Part shown: in pieces, positions 1 through 5,856 of the stretch
Layout: the number at the start of each line of letters is the position of its first letter
Position numbering within the stretch: the stretch's first letter is position 1
DNA from: Eutrophocola sp965661105
GTDB taxonomy: Bacteria; Pseudomonadota; Gammaproteobacteria; Pseudomonadales; Pseudohongiellaceae
Direction of reading: 5' to 3'
Assembly (NCBI GenBank): GCA_965661105.1
Contig: CBFICR010000101.1
Location: 1 to 8,372, forward strand
Length of the DNA stretch: 8,372 nucleotides
Made by a program: the position numbers and the translations under genes
Notes under the pieces: generated by a model
Databases searched by the model: none
Seen by the model: the letters and a program-made list of their open reading frames with translations, nothing else
What the model was told of the DNA's origin: nothing

Positions 1-356
1 CCAATGTGGACATCATCAAAAAAGAGGGCATACGATTGGCGCTGGATGATTACGGTACGGGATATTCATCCATGGAATACCTGAAACGTTTCCAATTTGA
101 TGAAATAAAGATAGACAGGATGTTCATAAAAAATCTCATTAATTCGACACGCGATCGCAAACTGACTCAGGCAAGTATCAATCTTGGGCATGATCTGGGG
201 GCGCTTGTGGTAGCTGAAGGTGTGGAAGACATGAAGACGGCTCAGCAGTTGATCGATATGGAGTGCGATTTACTGCAGGGCTACGGTATCTGCAAGCCTG
301 TGCCCAAAAAGGAATTTAAAGTTTTCAGGGATAATTTCAGTTTCGAACCGGGGTAA
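1..356 (+). CDS. EAL-domain cyclic-di-GMP phosphodiesterase, C-terminal part (5' end outside window)
   Basis: This is the C-terminal half of an EAL domain, the enzyme that linearises cyclic di-GMP. The reading frame is open to the left edge, so the GTG at position 6 is not the start. Counting from the valine at that GTG, the loop-6 signature DDYGTGYSS is at residues 14-22, the catalytic lysine lies in KID at 35-37, the glutamate of AEGVE is residue 71 and the QGY...P motif is at 91-98. These metal and substrate positions are intact, so the visible part looks catalytically competent. The EAL motif itself and any sensory, PAS or GGDEF domains would lie upstream. The protein ends about 20 residues after the last motif, as expected for a C-terminal EAL domain. 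It converges on the next gene across an inverted repeat. Family assignment is very secure; the signal sensed is unknown. Confidence 0.95.
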   Translation, partial: NVDIIKKEGIRLALDDYGTGYSSMEYLKRFQFDEIKIDRMFIKNLINSTRDRKLTQASINLGHDLGALVVAEGVEDMKTAQQLIDMECDLLQGYGICKPVPKKEFKVFRDNFSFEPG

Positions 357-380
357 TATAAAGGCATGTTCAGGGTCACA

Positions 381-475
381 TTTTTGGGGTCAAAGAAAAA
401 AACCAGCCAATATTAATTGTCCAGGTAAAATCACCTGCAAGCCAAACACTGAATTTTTACTCTGACCCAAAAATT
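381..475. repeat. Imperfect inverted repeat at convergent junction (GGGTCAGAG subfamily)
   Basis: The left arm ATTTTTGGGGTCAAAG (380-395) and the right arm CTCTGACCCAAAAAT (460-474) are reverse complements apart from one extra G and one A/G change. About 64 bp lies between them. A smaller hairpin, CAGGT-6 nt-ACCTG, occurs at 422-437. The element fills the gap between the convergent EAL gene and the small coiled-coil gene and reaches the latter's stop codon. It resembles the GGTCAGACC elements elsewhere in the window but has TCAGAGT in place of CAGACCAC, so it may be a separate subfamily. A bidirectional terminator role is inferred only from position. Confidence 0.55.
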
Positions 476-735
476 TATGATCCTTCATTTTCGATGCGGT
501 TACACTCGATTTCATAGTCTGACACCATGGAATCGAGAGAGTCATGAAATGTATTTTGTTGGTTGATCAAGTTTTCAAGTAATTCCGCATTTTCTTTTTG
601 TTTTAACTCTGTATCAAGCTGGATCCATATTTCTCCAAGTTTTTCTATGTTGTTTTTAGCGTTATGCTGCAGTTCTTTTAACTGGGAAATGATATCTCTT
701 GATTTATCTATATCTGATTTTTCCTGATTACTCAT
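475..735 (-). CDS. Small charged, probably coiled-coil hypothetical protein (86 aa)
   Basis: I do not recognise a family. The protein is acidic and strongly helical, rich in Lys, Glu, Gln and Asn. Leu and Ile recur at roughly heptad spacing through residues 10-70 (for example IISQLKELQ and LLENLINQQ), which suggests a coiled coil. There is no signal peptide or membrane segment, so it is probably cytosolic. I chose the ATG at 735 because AGGAGAAG sits about 7 nt upstream; a longer frame to 780 has no such site and adds a basic, low-quality N-terminus. The gene is more AT-rich than the EAL gene beside it. It ends inside the right arm of the inverted repeat at the convergent junction. It could be a regulator or partner protein, but nothing visible supports a specific role. 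Confidence 0.65.
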   Translation of the reverse strand: MSNQEKSDIDKSRDIISQLKELQHNAKNNIEKLGEIWIQLDTELKQKENAELLENLINQQNTFHDSLDSMVSDYEIECNRIENEGS

Positions 736-1177
736 GCTTCTTCTCCTGTGTTGCTGGATTGGTGTAAGGTGTATAGTCAATAGATATATTGAATATAGCG
801 AACTTAATGGTCCATCAAGGATGGCAGTAAACGATTAAGGGCTAATTGGGAAAGGAGTTATGCATGAGGAAACCCTGATCAGTTTCCTCCAGACAGATGT
901 AACCATAATGTTGCAGGCGTCGAATCAAATCCTGACTTTTATATTGATGCATTAGCTCCACTAAATTGTCAGTAATGAGTTTTCTATACTAACAATTTAT
1001 AGGCAATGCTTCACGTTAGCCTGTTTTTGATGCGTTTTTTCAGGCTTTTCAGGCACCTACGCAGCTTTTGCAGTAATCCGGAATATCGCAGACAGGCCAC
1101 AGTTGGTCTACAAACGTAAAACGTGGTCTGTTCCCGTTTTATATTGAAGTGATCAATTCAGTACTCAGGGATGTGTT
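736..1177. other. Long intergenic stretch without a convincing gene
   Basis: This gap of about 440 bp separates the 5' end of the coiled-coil gene from the 3' end of the SpoIIAA-like gene. The best frame is a 36-codon minus-strand ORF at 842-952, starting MHQYKSQDLIRRLQHYGY; a GGAG lies only 3 nt before its ATG, which is too close to be good. A 31-codon plus-strand ORF overlaps it (860-955, GGAG 2 nt before ATG). Neither is long enough to call. Further right, short minus-strand open stretches run out of the palindromic element at 1088-1140 and could be vestiges of a longer decayed element. No tRNA or clear T-tailed terminator is visible. Confidence 0.5.
1088..1140. repeat. Palindromic intergenic element, copy with 9-bp arms
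   Basis: The arms are ACAGGCCAC (1092-1100) and GTGGTCTGT (1123-1131). They pair over 9 bp with one G-T pair and a loop of about 22 nt. The right side continues as TCCCGTTTT, matching the consensus ACGTGGTCTGTCCCC seen elsewhere in the window. The element lies about 37 bp beyond the stop of the minus-strand SpoIIAA-like gene, so transcripts of that gene would run into it. Confidence 0.7.
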
Positions 1178-1552
1178 TTAAATGGTTTCTTCACCCTGAA
1201 TCCAGTTTTTCGCAGACACGAATTGATCGTAAGGATAGTGTTTAATTTCCGCCGATACAAAGTGACTGCCAATTTTTTCACCCAGGTTCCCGATCGCGGA
1301 GTCTGTGACGATGGCAACCTTCAGCAATTGATCATGATAATTCTTGACGAATTTAATATGCTTTATCAACGCACCGAAAGACTCCCATCCAGGAAACTCC
1401 CTGGTGCTAATAATAAGCCCAAGCAGGTTGCCATTTTCAGCGATGAAGGGGTCAATGACTTTCGCTGCATTCACAAAATCCGATTCTGACAAAGGCCCGG
1501 ATGGCTGGAATATGGCGATACTGTTTTCATGATCCATTTTAATATCCAACAT
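1178..1552 (-). CDS. SpoIIAA-like (STAS-fold) protein
   Basis: This 124-residue protein matches the SpoIIAA-like family (STAS/CRAL-TRIO-type fold). An N-terminal strand pair is followed by GLIIST, FGALIKHIKFVKNYH, the core VAIVTDSAIGNLGEKIGSHF, VSAEIKHYPYDQ, and a final helix ending in W near IQGE. The VAIVTD...HFVSAEIKHYPY stretch is the family hallmark, and the length is typical. It is expected to be cytosolic. The biochemical role of these proteins is not established, although STAS folds often mediate protein-protein or small-ligand signalling. I chose the ATG at 1552 because GGAG sits 8 nt upstream; the TTG two codons earlier is only 2 nt from that site. It is transcribed alone and ends just before a palindromic repeat. 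Its 5' side faces the divergent GNAT gene. Confidence 0.85.
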   Translation of the reverse strand: MLDIKMDHENSIAIFQPSGPLSESDFVNAAKVIDPFIAENGNLLGLIISTREFPGWESFGALIKHIKFVKNYHDQLLKVAIVTDSAIGNLGEKIGSHFVSAEIKHYPYDQFVSAKNWIQGEETI

Positions 1553-1611
1553 TTTCAAGTCTCCATATATAAGTACATGATTCCCAATGTTACCGGGACA
1601 CGAAAAAAATT

Positions 1612-1670
1612 AAAGGGGGCAGGTCCCAATTAGTTGAAAGCTCTGGAACGTGGTCTGTCCCCAATTATCC
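1612..1670. repeat. Palindromic intergenic element in divergent region
   Basis: The right arm GTGGTCTGTCCCCAATTA (1650-1667) is the cleanest copy of the family's consensus in the window. The left arm GGGGGCAGGTCC (1615-1626) is a diverged complement that can pair using G-T pairs and a one-base shift. The loop contains AATTAGTTGAAAGC. Unlike most copies, this one lies between divergent genes (SpoIIAA-like and GNAT), where termination is not needed. Confidence 0.7.
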
Positions 1671-1689
1671 TGGCCGCCATCATTCACCT

Positions 1690-1716
1690 CTATTTTTTAC
1701 CATAGAAAAAAAATAG
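1690..1716. other. AT-rich hairpin upstream of GNAT gene
   Basis: CTATTTTTT (1690-1698) and AAAAAATAG (1708-1716) are perfect 9-bp complements with a 9-nt loop. The stem is almost all A-T, so it would be weak as RNA. It overlaps the proposed GNAT promoter and could instead be an operator-like dyad. The role is unknown. Confidence 0.35.
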
Positions 1717-1725
1717 GGATAAAAT
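1696..1725 (+). promoter_or_regulatory. Candidate sigma-70 promoter for GNAT gene
   Basis: A -35-like TTTACC (1696-1701; 4 of 6 consensus) is followed after 18 nt by a -10-like TAAAAT (1720-1725; 5 of 6). Initiation would fall near 1733, leaving a leader of about 33 nt. The region is A/T-rich, so chance matches are likely. Confidence 0.3.
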
Positions 1726-1765
1726 GGATTGGGCAAGATGATTGATGAAATGGAAAGTATGAAGT

Positions 1766-2251
1766 ATGGCTAGTGTCACTATTCGTCCTTATGAAAAGTC
1801 TGATCGCGATTGGGTCAGTTCAGAAAACATTAAGCACTATATGCAAATCGAACAGTTCGCATCCGGGATTGGTGATGATATTCAAAACGCCCTGGACCTG
1901 ATAGAAGAGCAGTGTGATGATTCGGGCAGCTGTTACCGGATTGCTGAACTTGGTGATGTACCCATAGGGTGTATCTTTTTGAGACCGATTTCTCCAGAGA
2001 GCGGGAAAATTCATCTCTTTTTTCTGAACACAGCTCATCGTGGTAAAGGCCTTGGCAGGAAAATGCTTCAGGACTGCGTGAATGAGGCCAGGCGGGCAGG
2101 GCTCTCAAGGATTTGCGTGTCTACATTCGATAAACATGAAAGCGCCTGTGGCTTGTATCGGCGCTTTGGTTTCAGGTTGGTCGATCAGACCCCCACCGTA
2201 ATGTATGGGCATCCAATGAATCTTATGGCATTTGAGCTGGATATTGCATAG
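1766..2251 (+). CDS. GNAT-family N-acetyltransferase
   Basis: This 161-residue single-domain protein is expected to transfer acetyl groups from acetyl-CoA to an amine. The acetyl-CoA pyrophosphate-binding loop (motif A) is clear at residues 91-101: HRGKGLGRKML, fitting R-G-x-G-L-G. It is preceded by the strand IHLFFLNTA. Motif B follows as ACGLYRRFGF (127-136), with the conserved Tyr and the F-G-F turn. The N-terminus VTIRPYEKSDRD is a typical first strand and helix. The size is normal for the superfamily. The ATG at 1766 begins the conserved domain; the ribosome-binding site is weak (GGAAAG about 8-10 nt upstream), and nearby upstream ATGs are out of frame. The gene stands alone and converges on the DUF1772 gene across a repeat array. 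The substrate (small amine, antibiotic or protein) cannot be read from the sequence. Confidence 0.9.
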   Translation: MASVTIRPYEKSDRDWVSSENIKHYMQIEQFASGIGDDIQNALDLIEEQCDDSGSCYRIAELGDVPIGCIFLRPISPESGKIHLFFLNTAHRGKGLGRKMLQDCVNEARRAGLSRICVSTFDKHESACGLYRRFGFRLVDQTPTVMYGHPMNLMAFELDIA

Positions 2252-2305
2252 TAATAAAGAATACGGAGATAGTGACAGTACAACTTAACTGTAGAAACAT
2301 TGAAT

Positions 2306-2365
2306 GTGGTCTGTGCCCGTTTCTTCCTGTTTCTCTCTGTTTCTCCCTGTTTCTCCGTTTCTCTG
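2306..2365. repeat. Palindrome half-element with 10-bp tandem array
   Basis: The family arm GTGGTCTGTGCCCG (2306-2319) runs directly into a pyrimidine-rich tandem array of about 10-bp period (2321-2360): TTCTTCCTGT, TTCTCTCTGT, TTCTCCCTGT, TTCTCCGTTT. Read on the minus strand the units are GAGAAACAGG-like. The array stops about 5 bp before the stop codon of the minus-strand DUF1772 gene and fills the convergent junction with the GNAT gene. A related array in the opposite orientation lies at 4811-4882. Confidence 0.75.
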
Positions 2366-2369
2366 AAAG

Positions 2370-2825
2370 TCAGCTTTGCGCCAGGGCCAGCAGGGTACAG
2401 GATGCCATGCAGCTGAGCATACGCAGATGGTTAAGCCGGGTCCATTGCTGAAGGTATTTACTCCAGCAATGTCCCAGGGCTGTTTCACTGGATTCGCTTT
2501 CCTTTAGCCTGTTATTTAGCGGCACGTTACCGAACGCCGTCACCAGGAACATTCCCGCTATGTAAATAATTGCTGCGCTAATGATCAGTACTGAACGCGT
2601 CTGTTGCCAGTCTGCGAATGACCACACAATCAAGCCTGCATACCAAAGCGTTGAACCAAAAAACACGGGTAAGAACAGCGTATTGATTATGACATCATTG
2701 ATTTTATTCATGGCACGGGCGCCCTGAAGGGCGGGCAATTGTGCAAGTGATTCCATAATGAAAACGGAAAAAGCGAAATAGATTCCAGCCATCAGGCCGG
2801 TCATGACAATAAGTAGAACTATCAC
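2370..2825 (-). CDS. DUF1772 (anthrone-oxygenase-like) integral membrane protein
   Basis: This 151-residue protein belongs to the DUF1772/anthrone oxygenase-like family. It has about four membrane helices, near residues 1-24, 46-68, 78-98 and 130-149. The family signature NVPLNNRL is at 100-107, after the third helix, and the first helix carries the usual G-x-x-A-G-x-YFAFS pattern. Most bacterial members have no tested function. The start is a GTG at 2825 with a strong AGGAGG (minus strand, 2831-2836) 5 nt upstream. The gene follows the NmrA-like gene by 36 bp on the same strand, so the two are probably one transcript. Both are probably controlled by the divergent AraC-type regulator. The last codon lies 5 bp from a tandem-repeat array. 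Family assignment is firm; the reaction is unknown. Confidence 0.85.
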   Translation of the reverse strand: MIVLLIVMTGLMAGIYFAFSVFIMESLAQLPALQGARAMNKINDVIINTLFLPVFFGSTLWYAGLIVWSFADWQQTRSVLIISAAIIYIAGMFLVTAFGNVPLNNRLKESESSETALGHCWSKYLQQWTRLNHLRMLSCMASCTLLALAQS

Positions 2826-2861
2826 GGGTACCTCCTTTAGTCTTGCCGGCCTGGCTAAAAG

Positions 2862-3683
2862 CTAGGCCCACACACCGGTGGGTGAAACGGATTCAACATA
2901 CTGCTGAAAAGTTCTGGCCGGACGTCCCAGTACCTGTTCAATGGTATTGGTGGTGGATTCATTGCGGCCATCCAGGACATTCACAAACAGCTCATTGATC
3001 AGCCAGGCAATATCGTCCGGCAAGCCATCGGCTTTGGCACCGGCCAGGTAGGCGTCGATGGGCGCGGTTTGAAAACCAATGTCGCGATGACTCGCCTGTG
3101 CAATTGACTGCACGCAGTTATCAAAGGTCAGTAATTCCGGGCCGGTGATTTCCAGGACCTGATTGCGCAGATCCCTGCGCGTCAAGGCGGCAAAAGCGAT
3201 ATCGGCGATATCATCCACATCGATAAATGGCTCTTTGGCCCCTGGTTCTGGTAACACCAGTTCGCCGGCCTTGAGTCCATCCAGCATGAAGCTCTCACTG
3301 AAGTTCTGCATAAACCAGCTGGCGCGCACAATATTCCAGGCCAGCCCGCTATTGATGAGAATATTTTCTGCTTTTTGGGCGCCGTCTTCACCACGGCCGG
3401 AAAGCAGTACCAAATGCCTGACTCCAGCGCTTTTAGCCAGCTCGACAAAAGCGTGAATATCACTCTCGGCCTGGGGAATGGCCAGATCCGGAAAGTAGGT
3501 GACATAGGCACTAGTCACGCCTTCCAGCGCCTTTTGCCAGCTGTCCCTGTTGGCCCAGTCAAAGGCAGGGTCACTGTGACGGGAAAGCCCCCGGGTGTTA
3601 TATCCGTGCGCTGCTAACTGGTGTTCCACGCGGGCACCGGTTTTGCCGGTAGCCCCTACAATGGCAATGATTTCATTTTTCAT
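2862..3683 (-). CDS. NmrA-like NAD(P)-binding protein (atypical SDR)
   Basis: This 273-residue Rossmann-fold protein belongs to the NmrA/atypical short-chain dehydrogenase group. The dinucleotide-binding loop GATGKTG is at residues 10-16, after the strand IIAIVG. HLVLLSGRGEDG (90-101) and AENILINSGLAWNIVRASWFMQNF (105-128) follow, the latter typical of NmrA-like quinone- or redox-sensing proteins. DVDDIADIAFAAL is the usual downstream segment. There is no Tyr-x-x-x-Lys pair, so it may sense NAD(P) or act as an atypical reductase rather than a classical SDR. The ATG at 3683 has GGGAG about 8 nt upstream. It is the first gene of a probable two-gene unit with DUF1772 and is divergent from the AraC regulator with 148 bp between starts. 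The substrate is unknown. Confidence 0.9.
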   Translation of the reverse strand: MKNEIIAIVGATGKTGARVEHQLAAHGYNTRGLSRHSDPAFDWANRDSWQKALEGVTSAYVTYFPDLAIPQAESDIHAFVELAKSAGVRHLVLLSGRGEDGAQKAENILINSGLAWNIVRASWFMQNFSESFMLDGLKAGELVLPEPGAKEPFIDVDDIADIAFAALTRRDLRNQVLEITGPELLTFDNCVQSIAQASHRDIGFQTAPIDAYLAGAKADGLPDDIAWLINELFVNVLDGRNESTTNTIEQVLGRPARTFQQYVESVSPTGVWA

Positions 3684-3760
3684 GGTTTAACTCCCTTACT
3701 GGTTAGTGATTGTGTTGTTGGTTTCATCAAAGAACGGGAACAAGTGTACGGAAGGAAAAC

Positions 3761-3789
3761 TTGATGATTAATGCTTATAGGTCTATATT
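3761..3789 (+). promoter_or_regulatory. Candidate sigma-70 promoter for the AraC-family regulator
   Basis: TTGATG (3761-3766, 4 of 6 to TTGACA) and TATATT (3784-3789, 5 of 6 to TATAAT) are separated by exactly 17 nt. Transcription would begin near 3796, giving a leader of about 36 nt before the GTG start. It lies in the 148-bp divergent region shared with the NmrA-like gene, where the regulator probably binds. I could not pick an equally good promoter for the opposite strand. Confidence 0.45.
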
Positions 3790-3831
3790 TCTTTGCTAAA
3801 CGTCCATTTAAGACCATAAAGCGAGGTAAAT

Positions 3832-4803
3832 GTGGAAAACGCGTACCAACGGGATATCCCTGAATCCATGGATACCCTGGGGGAAACTCTTTATTCATTG
3901 CGGCTCAATGGCCTGGTCTATGCCAACTCGGAATTGAGTGCGCCCTGGGGCGTGGCGATGCCTCCCATGCCAGGCAAAATGATGTTTCATATCATTACCC
4001 GGGGCGGCTGTTGGTTACGTTTTCCCGACCATGAGGATGTCTATCTGCAGCCCGGTGAGCTGGCTTTACTGCCAAGGGGAGAGGGGCATTTGATCTGTTC
4101 TGAAACCGGGATTGAATGCGAGCCCTTTTTTGATATTCCGGTGACGAAACTGTCGGAGCGTTTTGAGTTCATGCGTTATGGGGGTGGGGGAGAAAAGACT
4201 CTGCTGACCTGCGGTTGCTTAAGTTTTGATCACGTGGTGGGTGAAAAACTCATTGCCCAACTACCGCCGCTGATTCATATGCAAAGTGAAAATGGTCAGT
4301 TACCGGCGTCGCTACAGGCACTCATTACTTTAATGGGGGAAGAAGCGAGCATGTTGGGAGCAGGGGGAGAAACGGTGGTGGCTCACCTGGCGGATATTAT
4401 CGTGATAAAAGCCATTCGCTATTGGGTAGAGCATTCCCCCGAGGCCAGCCAGGGCTGGCTTGGTGCCCTTAAAGATCCCAAAATCGGCAAGGTGCTGGCG
4501 GTTATGCATGCCCACCCCGAAACCACCTGGACGCTTGATCGTCTGGCATCCCAGGCGGGCATGTCACGCTCAGGGTTTTCAGCACGCTTTACCGAACTCA
4601 TAGGCACCTCAGCCAAACAGTACCTGACCGAATGGCGCATGAATCTTGCCCGCATGAAAATCATGCAGTCCCCGGTGCCCCTGATAGAACTGGCAGAAGA
4701 GCTGGGTTACACCTCGGAGGCAGCGTTTTCCCGTGCCTACAAGCGGGTGTTTGGCGTACCCCCCTTGCGGCAAAGTCGCGTGCAAAGACTTGGCCAGGAG
4801 TAG
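3832..4803 (+). CDS. AraC-family transcriptional regulator with N-terminal cupin
   Basis: This 323-residue regulator has an N-terminal cupin-type AraC-binding domain (about residues 14-200; ELSAPWGVAMPP, FHIITRGGCWLRF, LQPGELALLPRGEGH). A C-terminal double helix-turn-helix follows: first HTH near 234-255 (WTLDRLASQAGMSRSGFSARF), second near 284-306 (ELAEELGYTSEAAFSRAYKR), ending in the usual F-G-V-P-P. It should bind DNA in the cytosol and respond to a small ligand. The start is GTG at 3832 with GAGG about 5 nt upstream; an internal ATG at 3868 matches where family members often begin but has no ribosome-binding site. An out-of-frame ATG overlaps the GTG. Its divergent placement beside the NmrA-like/DUF1772 pair is the common layout in which such regulators control the neighbouring operon. 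It ends 7 bp before a tandem array. Confidence 0.92.
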   Translation: MENAYQRDIPESMDTLGETLYSLRLNGLVYANSELSAPWGVAMPPMPGKMMFHIITRGGCWLRFPDHEDVYLQPGELALLPRGEGHLICSETGIECEPFFDIPVTKLSERFEFMRYGGGGEKTLLTCGCLSFDHVVGEKLIAQLPPLIHMQSENGQLPASLQALITLMGEEASMLGAGGETVVAHLADIIVIKAIRYWVEHSPEASQGWLGALKDPKIGKVLAVMHAHPETTWTLDRLASQAGMSRSGFSARFTELIGTSAKQYLTEWRMNLARMKIMQSPVPLIELAEELGYTSEAAFSRAYKRVFGVPPLRQSRVQRLGQE

Positions 4804-4810
4804 CTAAGAG

Positions 4811-4884
4811 AGAAACGGGAGCAACGGGAGAAACGGGAGTAAAGGGAAAAACGAGAGAAACGGGAGAAACGGGAGACAGACGTC
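4811..4884. repeat. 9-bp tandem array joined to a palindrome-like half-element
   Basis: Consecutive 9-bp units start at 4811: AGAAACGGG, AGCAACGGG, AGAAACGGG, AGTAAAGGG, AAAAACGAG, AGAAACGGG, AGAAACGGG. They end in AGACAGACGTC, which resembles the family arm GGGGACAGACCAC. The array lies between the convergent AraC and small membrane-protein genes. It is the approximate reverse complement of the array at 2319-2365, so the two bracket the three-gene module as inverted repeats. The unit length differs (9 versus 10 bp), so the arrays probably expanded independently from a related seed. Confidence 0.75.
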
Positions 4885-4944
4885 AATCAGCGTGGAAGCC
4901 TGAAACGCAATCTGTCGCCAACTTTCACTGAAAATTGTTTTGCT

Positions 4945-5244
4945 TTATTGGTTAAGCACCGAGTAGCCCAAAAACAGATAGAGAGCATAGATTGGTAGCA
5001 GCAGCAGTCTGGGAATCAAAGGCTTTTCGCGCTTTAAAAGGTAGATGGACAGGGCCAGACTTAGTGGAACGTATAACGCCGCCAATTGAATCCAGCCATT
5101 GCCCATAAAAAGATAGAAGGCACTGGGCAGACTCCAGGCCAGGGCAAAGACCATCAGGGCATAGTTCGTCAGCCATGCCGCCAGGGTGGCGGACAGGATG
5201 AAAATCACGATACCGGGTAATCCAAAAAAGAGTTGCTGAATCAT
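4945..5244 (-). CDS. Small integral membrane protein of unknown function (99 aa)
   Basis: I do not recognise a family. The protein is very hydrophobic, with about four membrane segments: residues 5-25, 27-46, 52-70 and 78-97. One basic loop, LLKREKPLIPR, lies between the last two; by the positive-inside rule that loop should be cytoplasmic. There are no obvious catalytic residues. The start at 5244 has only a weak GGGA about 8 nt upstream. An overlapping 102-codon frame on the same strand lacks the hydrophobic pattern and was not preferred. A plausible promoter lies at 5278-5307. The gene converges with AraC across the 9-bp array and is divergent from DUF6152, so it is probably transcribed alone. 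The consistent helix pattern supports a real gene. Confidence 0.65.
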   Translation of the reverse strand: MIQQLFFGLPGIVIFILSATLAAWLTNYALMVFALAWSLPSAFYLFMGNGWIQLAALYVPLSLALSIYLLKREKPLIPRLLLLPIYALYLFLGYSVLNQ

Positions 5245-5277
5245 TGTCTGGTCCCATCATAGTTAATATTGAATCTG

Positions 5278-5307
5278 CTTATATTGTTAATACACCCGGA
5301 GTCTAAA
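5278..5307 (-). promoter_or_regulatory. Candidate promoter for the small membrane protein
   Basis: On the minus strand TTTAGA (5307-5302, 4 of 6) and TATAAG (5283-5278, 5 of 6) are spaced by 18 nt. Initiation near 5270 would leave a leader of about 26 nt. This is a consensus match only. Confidence 0.28.
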
Positions 5308-5353
5308 GCCTGATCGGTTCCCATCTTTCAAACTTTTATAATTTTCGTTATCT

Positions 5354-5374
5354 AAAAGGGCAGGTCAACGTTTT
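5354..5374. repeat. Possible decayed half-copy of the palindromic element
   Basis: AAAAGGGCAGGTCAACGTTTT matches the family arm GGGGACAGACCACGTTTT with one deletion and two or three changes. It lies between the divergent small membrane-protein and DUF6152 genes, and I see no clear partner arm. An exact TATAAT occurs just upstream (5337-5342) without a good -35, so it is not called as a promoter. Confidence 0.35.
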
Positions 5375-5419
5375 GCAGACATAGACGTTTACAGGGATTA
5401 GAGAGTAACGGAGCTAATC

Positions 5420-5827
5420 ATGAAACGTCTTATCAATGCTGTTATCTATATGATGTCGCTGGGTGCCTGCACGGCTCAGGCGCACCATTCATTTGCCATC
5501 TATGATATTGATAACAGTATAGAGGTAAGGGGTATAGTCAGCGGGTTTTCATACACCAATCCGCATATCGTGCTGACGCTTGACGTACTTAACGCTGAAG
5601 GTAAAACAGAAAGCTGGCGTATAGAATCAATGAATACCCACCGTTGGGAGCGAGCTGGTCATCCCCGGGATATTACCCAGGTTGGAGAGACTGTCAGCAT
5701 TCGTGGTTGGCCGGCCAGAAATGGAGAAGAAGAGATGCTACTCAGTGCCATCATCACTGAGCGGGGAGAGACAGTTATTTTAAAAAAGGTCCGCCAAAAA
5801 AGAGCCAGGCAAGCTGTTCCCGGATAA
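5420..5827 (+). CDS. DUF6152 family exported protein
   Basis: This 135-residue protein fits the DUF6152 family. A signal peptide (MKRLINAVIYMMSLGACTAQA) is followed directly by the family's mature start HHSFAIYD. Then come V-R-G-I-V-S-G-F-S-Y-T-N-P-H, a beta-rich core with SWRIES, and GETVSIRGWPARNG. The two histidines at the mature N-terminus and the NPH motif are the conserved features and could bind metal, but no function is established. Cleavage after AQA is most likely, giving a soluble periplasmic protein. LGAC at residues 14-17 also resembles a lipobox, so lipidation cannot be excluded. The ATG at 5420 has GGAG 6 nt upstream. The C-terminus is basic (KKVRQKRARQ). The gene stands alone and converges on the binding-protein gene across a repeat hairpin. 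Confidence 0.85.
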   Translation: MKRLINAVIYMMSLGACTAQAHHSFAIYDIDNSIEVRGIVSGFSYTNPHIVLTLDVLNAEGKTESWRIESMNTHRWERAGHPRDITQVGETVSIRGWPARNGEEEMLLSAIITERGETVILKKVRQKRARQAVPG

Positions 5828-5856
5828 TAGTGAAGGGCGAGTATTCTTCATCAACG

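Noticed and set aside
1223..1532. Plus-strand ORFs opposite the SpoIIAA-like gene
   Set aside because: They are antisense to a gene with clear family motifs and encode no recognisable pattern.
1820..2108. Minus-strand ORFs opposite the GNAT gene
   Set aside because: They are antisense to an intact acetyltransferase with motif A and have no independent support.
3163..3617. ORFs overlapping the NmrA-like gene on both strands
   Set aside because: The NmrA-like frame carries GATGKTG and full-length family structure; these others are out-of-frame shadows.
4632..4931. Plus-strand ORF whose C-terminal part reads like collagen (repeated G-E-T-G-A-T-G-E-T-G)
   Set aside because: It overlaps the AraC gene's DNA-binding region in another frame, and the Gly-x-Thr pattern is only a translation of the 9-bp AGAAACGGG DNA array.
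4952..5260. Minus-strand 102-codon ORF overlapping the small membrane protein
   Set aside because: It is the same strand in another frame, lacks a coherent hydrophobic or domain pattern, and has no better ribosome-binding site than the membrane-protein frame.
5337..5342. Exact TATAAT as a promoter for DUF6152
   Set aside because: No acceptable -35 hexamer lies 16-18 nt upstream and there is no extended -10; a single hexamer in AT-rich DNA is weak evidence.
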